Shown: piece by piece, positions 57,868 to 64,000 of the stretch
How positions within the stretch are numbered: the stretch's first letter is position 1
Layout of the letters: each line of letters starts with the position of its first letter
Assembly (NCBI GenBank): GCA_036674765.1
Contig: JARVKI010000098.1
Location: forward strand, 62,001-126,000
DNA length: 64,000 nucleotides
Direction of reading: 5' to 3'
DNA from: Seiridium cupressi
Taxonomy: Eukaryota; Ascomycota; Sordariomycetes; Amphisphaeriales; Sporocadaceae
The notes under the pieces: generated by a model
What the model was told of the DNA's origin: nothing
Seen by the model: the letters and a program-made list of their open reading frames with translations, nothing else
Database searches by the model: none
Translations under genes and position numbers: made by a program

Positions 57868-59256
57868 TCAGTAAGCAGTGCCATTAAGAATGCCGGGCAG
57901 CTGCTGCAAGCCCAATGTCTTTCCCTTGGCCATGTACACCAGGTACGAGAAGAGCTTGATTGAGCCCATACGGCCTACTCCGCGACTCCTTCCTGTCGCA
58001 GCGGCGAAGACATCCATCGGCAGCAACTTGACGGGGGTGGGGTTCTTGTCGTGCAGCACAAGGTCGATGTTCTTTGCGACACCGGCAGCCTATATTTTAT
58101 GTCAATCCACCGTCTTTCAAAATCATATTCATTCCCTAATGAGGCTGTGAAGACTTACCTGTTTATCAGCAATGACGAAGCCACCTCTGGGCTGCCAGAC
58201 AATATCACCAGCGGCCCACACGTTCGTGGCGTTCTTGACGCGGTAAAATTCGTCGATTGCCACGAACTTGTCATCCTTCAGCACCTTCTCGGGTAGGTAC
58301 TCCGTGTTTGGCGCCATGCCCACGGTGGGTAGGTACAAGTCCGTCGATATCTTCTCGCCGTTCTTGAGCGTGACCTCGGTCTTGCCATCCGGCAGGACAG
58401 TGGTGCTCATTACACGGGCATTGGTTTTGATAGTCACGTCGAGTTTCTTGAGCTCGTTCACTGCATTGCTGGCCACTATGTCGCCGCCGAGGATCTGGTC
58501 GTCGGCGCAGAGCAGGATGATCTCCTTGTTCTTCCTGAACTCGAAGCCAAGCTCTCCGGCCGTCTCAACTCCGGTAGCGCCGGCACCGCCCACGACGATG
58601 TGCTTAGCCGCCGTGACCTTCTCGGCCGTCTTGTGCAGGGTGTCCATGACCTCCTCATGGGTGCCGTTTGCCTTCCAGGGGACGACGTCTTCACCGGCCG
58701 TACGCGTACCGGTTGCTAGGACCAGATGGTCGTAGCTCACCACACGCTCGCCATCAGCGGTGGCCACCTTGACGGTCTTCGCGTCAAAATCTGCACCTTC
58801 CGCCGTGCCTACGATGAATTCGAAGGCGTCGGAGGGATACTGCGAGAATCCCTTCTCAATTGGTTGCGAGAACTCCTCGTCCTTCAGGATGCCAGGGATA
58901 ATGGCACGGACGGAGGCAATGTTCCAGTAAAAGTGCGAGTTCTGCGCAGCTTATTAGCACTACCATCTTTGGAGTTGCATCAATTCACCCGGCAAGACCC
59001 GTGAAGTCGAGGGCCATTGTCACGCTGTTTCCCAGGGCCAGATTTCTCATGTGGCATGAAAACAGATGTTTGAGCATCATCCCAATTATGCCTCCGTCGC
59101 CAAGCAACCTCGGCGCCAATCTCGCTACCGGTTGCTTACCTTGGACACAAGAATGACCTTCAAATCCTTCACTGATTTCCTGGTGTTCTTCAGAAGTCTA
59201 TGAGCGATCTGGAGACCGGCAAAGGCGCCTCCTAGTACCACAATTGTCTGTGTCAT
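57868..59256 (-). CDS. AIF/AMID-type FAD-dependent NAD(P)H oxidoreductase
   Basis: Exons 59256-59140, 58941-58159 and 58089-57868 give 373 residues, the size of the AMID/FSP1-like group. Introns begin GTAAGC and GTAAGT and all junctions are phase 0. The FAD-binding loop is IVVLGGAFAGLQIAHRLLKN at the N-terminus. NSHFYWNIASVRAIIPG follows the first intron and is typical of the family. The NAD(P)H-binding loop is IVVGGAGATGVETAGELGFE, and the second FAD contact is NVWAAGDIVW. There is no mitochondrial targeting signal or transmembrane helix, so it is likely cytosolic or peripheral. Related enzymes reduce quinones with NAD(P)H and influence cell death in animals and fungi; the substrate here is not known. 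No obvious lesions. Confidence 0.88.
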
Positions 59257-59548
59257 GGTGATTTCTGGTGGGTTGTTGGCGAAGTCCGCAAGTTGTTTTG
59301 TTATTGCTTTGTTTATTTGTAGTCAAGCTCGAGCCAATAAGCCTAATTATGCGAGGGCAAAGACGGCCTAGTGGAATCTGAATCGCTCTTGGATATCACA
59401 AAACTTGAAGGGATGGCAGGAAAGCAAATAGCCGCTTGGAAAAAGTCATAACTCATATCAATACCGCGAGGGTGCCTGTCCGGACTTTATATAAGCGTCC
59501 GGGCACGGATGCACCCAGGGGCTCCGGCACCGAGCTACGAGATCTGCA

Positions 59549-60365
59549 GTGGAGGGACTGTTTCTCCGAAGTACCAATCCACATGACACGGAGCCTCGAA
59601 ACGTCCGCGATGCTGATGTGGTAAGCGTCGCAGAAAACGGTCTAGTGTCTCAAGAATCAACTCCGATTAGAATCCAGTTGGTAAGGCCATGGCCTCCAAC
59701 AGCTTCTACTGCTGCTGATGTGAGGATGTGTTTGTCAGCCTTAGAAATCAGCAATCGAGCTGTATGTAAACCCCTGTCCAATAGTGTTGGTTCTAACTAG
59801 GGCTTAATAGGTGCAATTTTATGGTTCGTTCCTGATGCCACGGCACCCTGGCACGGACACTTCTGTTTGTATCGTGGTTGGAACCATGCCATGGTCAATG
59901 CGACGTGAGTGCATTCCTTAACAACTCTGAGCCCTCAACAGTAAAAACCTTCAACAAGCCGGAATACGCACGCCACTTGTAATTTCTATAATGTTTAGGA
60001 GGATCGACCACCCGTAGCAAATCCGAAAAGTTCCGGGTTCTCTACGCCTTTGTTGGCTTGTGCTGGAAGGATTGACGTACTCGGCGATTGGAGACCACAG
60101 CCGCCGACGCCGCCGGCTTCATCTTTCCGAGCATGCAGAGAAGATGAAGACAACGGACGGCAAGTCGGTGGTTCTGAGCTCCGATGACAGGTAGATGGCC
60201 TACAAAGTCATCAAGGTTCAAAGAGAAGGGTTAAAATGGGTCGAGAAAGTCGGACCCACGATCGATTGGCAGATGAAGCAACGCCTTTAGCTCCAATATC
60301 GTACCACTGCAACCCAAATGATCGCCGGCAACGGTCCAGGGGCTGGACACGATGAGCGCGTATAA
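59549..60365 (+). pseudogene. Decayed multi-exon gene, unidentified
   Basis: Several exon-like pieces lie in order on the plus strand. RNVRDADVVSVAENGLVSQE ends before a GTAAGG donor (59680). GAILWFVPDATAPWHGHFCL, YRGWNHAMVNAT (about 59808-59904) lies between an AATAG acceptor and a GTGAGT donor. After a GTTTAG acceptor comes RSKSEKFRVLYAFVGLCWKD, then a stop. A shifted frame reads LHLSEHAEKMKTTDGKSVVL, SSDDR, TAG, MAYKVIKVQREGLKWVEKVG, PTIDWQMKQRL, TAG, LQYRTTATQMIAGNGPGAGH and stops at 60363. Consistent splice sites beside protein-like exons argue for a real former gene. I cannot name the family. A low-complexity frame continues to about 60600. Confidence 0.45.
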
Positions 60366-61259
60366 GTGCCCCAATCCCTACTTAACTTTATTTTGATGAC
60401 TAGGAAGACAAGGCACCCCAACATGCTGTAATTGAACTTCCTGAACCTGCAATCATTTGGTGCCTCGACCTGGCCTCAGTCCCCATGCCTTTCCCCCCCC
60501 AGCGGGAAAAGGCAAACAAGACAGCGCAAGAGGCGGGAGTGCCAATCTAGAAAGGAGAGTGCTGGTTGATCCCCGACTACATGGAATATGGCATCTTCAC
60601 CGGCCGCCATTGATTAAGCATAAGCTGGAGCACATGTATTCAGCAGGATCTTGCAGGGGCCCAACCTCGGATAGACCTCGTCGACTGCGTCGTCCCTGCA
60701 TGATGCTTTCGCCCGTTCAAGAATCAGGACACTTGCAAATCGACAACAACATGGAAGCCTCCAACGGTCGCTTCGGATGAGACATTGGCTGACCTGCAAC
60801 GGCATTGGCGTCTTGTTTCTGTAGCTACCACTTCTTGAAGAGACTTCTAAATAAACGAGCAACACTTCAACTCTACAGCACAGCCTCTTTCGCTGGTGAT
60901 TGTAGGCAGAAGAAAATGGTAGGTAGTTCAACACCATGAATCTGGTTAGAGCTGGTTTTCGCCTGGTCAGTACTCTGTCAATTTTCACGTGTCCCAATTG
61001 CAAGGCCGCATGACAACGGTAAAGGCCAATGACAGCTGGGAGATCTACCCCGCCATTGGATGGGGATGGATGGATCTTCCTTACTCAACACATCGTCACT
61101 AATACCCCGCCAAAACCCGTTGTCACATTACCATCTTTCCTCAACAACCCCCTCCAAGAGTTTTTTGCGAACCACCATCTTTGAACATCCCAGGCTCTTT
61201 TTCATCCTCCAATACTCCAAGATCTCCCTATCTACCAATACCACTAGAAATCAGTCATC
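60366..61259. other. Intergenic
   Basis: No intact gene. The C/T-rich leader before 61260 (CAACAACCCCCTCCAAGAG and similar) is the 5' region of the acyl-CoA-binding protein gene. Confidence 0.35.
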
Positions 61260-61708
61260 ATGGTTGCCCAAAGCGAGGAATTCAAGCAGGCTGTCATCGA
61301 CAGCAAGAAGCTGACATCAAAGCCCGGCAACGATGAGCTCCTCGAGCTGTACGGTACGTTCTGGTTTCCCGACTTTCTCACGTCGGAAAGCTCCTTTTCG
61401 AACTCCGCCCATGCCTCGTGCACGTCCGGCTACTCTTCACTACAGTTCGTGTTCGTCTATCGCTAATTCGCTGCCCCCTCTCCACAGCTCTCTTCAAGGT
61501 CGCCAACGGCGAGGACATCAGCAAAGCACCCAAGCCCGGCATGTTCGACCTGAAGGGCAAGGCCAAGTACAACGCATGGCAGAAGGTGGTCGACGACAGC
61601 ACGAGCGCCGAGACGGCCCAGCAGAAGTACGTGCAGCTCGTCGAGTCACTCAAGGCGTCGCACGGCTTCGACGCCGACAAGCAGCCCGAGGCCGTCGGCT
61701 CCTCGTAG
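61260..61708 (+). CDS. Acyl-CoA-binding protein
   Basis: Exons 61260-61353 and 61488-61708 (donor GTACGT, acceptor CCACAG) give 104 residues. ACBP is a four-helix cytosolic carrier that holds long-chain acyl-CoA esters and supplies lipid synthesis. The protein starts MVAQSEEFKQAVIDSKKLTS and the intron falls inside LELY/ALFKVANGEDIS. The ligand-binding core FDLKGKAKYNAWQKVVDD contains the conserved YNAW and the lysine that contacts the CoA phosphate. The C-terminal helix is TAQQKYVQLVESLKASHGFD. Codons in the second exon are strongly GC-ending, consistent with high expression. No lesions; the ATG sits in a good CATCATGG context. Confidence 0.95.
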
Positions 61709-62253
61709 AGAACGACAGGAGCTGGAGTGGCGGGCTTTGCGAGCGAGTGTCCTCTTATTGATGTACATTGGTTTGCCACTGCCGACGCCGCCACAACGAC
61801 TGGTAGTTGTCCAAGCAAGGGCTTGCCCTATAGATTGGTGGGAATAAGCCACGCAACACGGGGGACAGTGAGACCTGACATGAATCAACATTATGGACAG
61901 AAGTCTTGACGCACACAATCTACGGATGTATAGTATGAGCATGATGTATGCCCTGACTGGTACACGAAATGACTCCCTTGAGGCACCCTAGAAACAATAT
62001 CACTGTTATGCATTAAATTTTCCGGGAAAGACATGAAAGTCTAAGAGAACCATCTGCTGGGTTTAAATTTGAGCCAAATGTTCTTGTTCGAGGCTCTCGC
62101 TTGGGGAAGCTAGCGAGTTGAGTGAGGGCTATTTGCGACTGTAGGTGATATGCCAGTGCCGCACGAGTGTAGCTGTGGCTGTGACCTGATAAGATCCGTG
62201 ACACTCATTCGATCGGTGGCGTGAAAGTCTTTTGGGTTTTGCTGACTTGTATC
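61709..62253. other. Convergent 3' flanks
   Basis: 3' ends of the acyl-CoA-binding protein and TDP1 genes; no coding signal. Confidence 0.4.
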
Positions 62254-64000
62254 TCATACGCCCCAAGTCTGCCCCATCCAGTCCAGCTCACGATAATCCG
62301 CAGTAGCAACCCAAGGATCCTCGTTTGGTCCATATTTCTGTAAGGGCAAGCTATACGGGATGCGAAGCCCAACTAAGGTGGCCGTTTCGTTGTCACTCCC
62401 ACTCTTTTCGTCTCTCGCGCCCAGATCCTCTTCCTTTGGCATATCTCTCTTGAACACGCCGACCATCCTGGCCCCCTTATCGCCTGCAAACACCTCGGGC
62501 CAGACCAGAACCCCGATCTCCCAACTAGCTATGCGGAGCTCTTTCACACCATTGACCGCCTCGCCCCATGCTTGTTTAGATATGTTTGCTGAGGTGAGAA
62601 GGGCCCAATCGATTGCGTTGGACGAGTTGTACCGGATATACGTCTTGATATGCGGTGCTGCCCGCTGCCTACCTGCATCTTTGGCTCCGATGTTCGAGGA
62701 TATGCCGTCAGAGGGCAGCCCGGATTCAGTGTCGTTTGCCCAGTGGCAGAAGATGGGGCGCAGATATTGCAACTGTTTCTGCTGCTGTGCGGATTGGGTT
62801 TTGGTGTGTATCGAGCCTCCCGAGGCGTAGCCGTCGAGGGATCGGCGGATCTCGTCAGCCGTTGGAAAGACCACTTTAAAGGTGGGATTGGTTTTGGATT
62901 TGCCAGTCGGGGACAAGGCTTCGAAGAGTGTCCTCTGAATCCAGGCATCAGTACCGCCAAGCGTGGCGATTGACGAGATCTGCGCTACAATCTCGGATTT
63001 TCCTTCTTGGACAGGCACAGAGCGTAGGGCGTGCTTCATGGCAGCCCAACCCCATCGCGTTACGCTTGGGTCATCCTCAACAGCGTGTCGCCCAGGTACA
63101 CTGGCAATGAGTGTTCCCTGGACGGCAGAAAAGTCATACTTGGTCAGATTGTCAACTAAACTCTTGCATACATTCCGTTTCGTGTTGTATGCTCGTAAGT
63201 AACTGAGCATATCTGCCTTGAACTTTGCGCCACTGCCTGAAGGCGCATCGCCCTGGCCTTGGTCGGGGTGGTTCATTAGCGGCAGACAAGGCGACTGCCA
63301 TACGGCATCAGTCATATTCGTCCAGTCCTTGGCGATCATGTTTGCTGTATGGATTATGACCTGAGCTGTATCGTCATGGCGGAATATAATGATCATCTTT
63401 GAGTGATGCGTGCCAAACATCTCTGGCATGTAGGCCGTGTGAAGAGTGACATTCTGATGCTTGGAAGCTTGTTCCTGTCCAGTCCGTTAGCCTTCCTGGA
63501 CGCAAGCCCGGACAACAAGAGTGTATGGTCATTGTAAGATAAGCTGAGCCTCAATACCTGCAGCTGAATATCTGAAGTCTGATATACTGTAAGATCTCAA
63601 ATCTACCATTGGTAGAAACGGCCAGAGGCACATCACGAGTACATGAGAATTCAGGCAGTATTGTGCGAAATTACACATTTCTTACCTCAAGCGTCAGCCT
63701 ACTCAAGTCTTCTCTCTTCCAAAAGCCATGGACGATATGGACATTGACCGAAGATCTCACATCCTCATCGAAATGATTTATGAGGAAATCAATGTCATGG
63801 AGATAATTGAATTCCCAGCATTCGGCGATTAATGGATCGCCTAAGAGGTCGTGGAGGCTGACAGCTCCGACATTTGAGTGCGACGGCAGGTCACGGATGC
63901 TAGTAAGGCGAAACGGGGATGGTATGAGCTTTCGGTGTTGCTTTTGATGCTCTTGCTGCAGCGGTGCAGCCGAACGTCTCATCGGGGGGCTAATCTCGCG
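62254..64000 (-). CDS. TDP1: Tyrosyl-DNA phosphodiesterase 1, N-terminus beyond window
   Basis: Exons 64000-63686 and 63474-62254 (donor GTAAGA, acceptor GGACAG, phase 0) are visible. The frame is still open at the right edge (REISPP before an internal methionine at 63980-63982), so the start lies outside. TDP1 removes stalled topoisomerase I peptides from DNA 3' ends in the nucleus. The two catalytic HKN motifs are present: HHSKMIIIF with the downstream asparagine in IIHTANMIAKDW, and PHIKTYIRY with the asparagine in LLTSANISKQAWG. The histidines act as nucleophile and general acid. GPNEDPW near the C-terminus is also typical. A 211-bp intron separates the exons. The gene looks functional. 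Confidence 0.92.

Overview
The window is nuclear DNA of a filamentous ascomycete (Pezizomycotina). Genes are split by short introns of about 45-250 bp with GT..AG ends, and the protein families are fungal: a CBM20 glucoamylase, END3, Pth11-like rhodopsin-fold membrane proteins, an arrestin-like adaptor, a fungal CorA-like protein and an elicitor-type small secreted protein. The END3 and elicitor-type sequences remind me of Dothideomycetes, but that is a weak guess. No operons, phage, CRISPR arrays or convincing tRNA/rRNA genes were seen.

Layout. 0-13.6 kb is gene-poor: a trypsin-fold-like protein, a tail fragment of a Pth11-like protein, a frameshifted NAD-dependent epimerase, a wrecked NIPA-type magnesium transporter, a rhodopsin-fold membrane protein and a secreted, probably GPI-anchored protein. 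15.6-33.3 kb holds an arrestin-like adaptor, a YKE4/ZIP zinc transporter, a glucoamylase with starch-binding domain, a MYND-like protein with two zinc ligands replaced, a membrane-anchored histidine acid phosphatase, a small proline/glycine-rich membrane protein and an inositol monophosphatase. 33.3-48.8 kb is gene-poor, with an MFS transporter and a five- or six-intron CorA-like gene as the only convincing intact loci. It also holds decayed genes: an unidentified gene near 34.4 kb, a tyrosinase, an NmrA-like reductase, an O-methyltransferase and a LINE fragment. 48.8-64 kb is mostly housekeeping: an elicitor-like secreted protein, a 1490-residue disordered nuclear protein, END3, an AIF/AMID-type oxidoreductase, acyl-CoA-binding protein and TDP1, which runs off the right edge.

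The functional genes do not form one pathway. Glucoamylase and the phosphatase are nutrient-scavenging enzymes. The ZIP, MFS and CorA-like proteins are transporters. END3 and the arrestin-like protein act in endocytosis. The most notable theme is gene decay. At least six loci are recognisable only after reading across stops and frameshifts, and four or five more are protein-like but unidentified. Three of the recognisable wrecks (tyrosinase, NmrA-like, O-methyltransferase) lie within 3 kb next to a retroelement fragment, which is compatible with a dead secondary-metabolite locus. I did not find a clearly new functional system. Intron coordinates were worked out by hand from splice motifs and reading phase.
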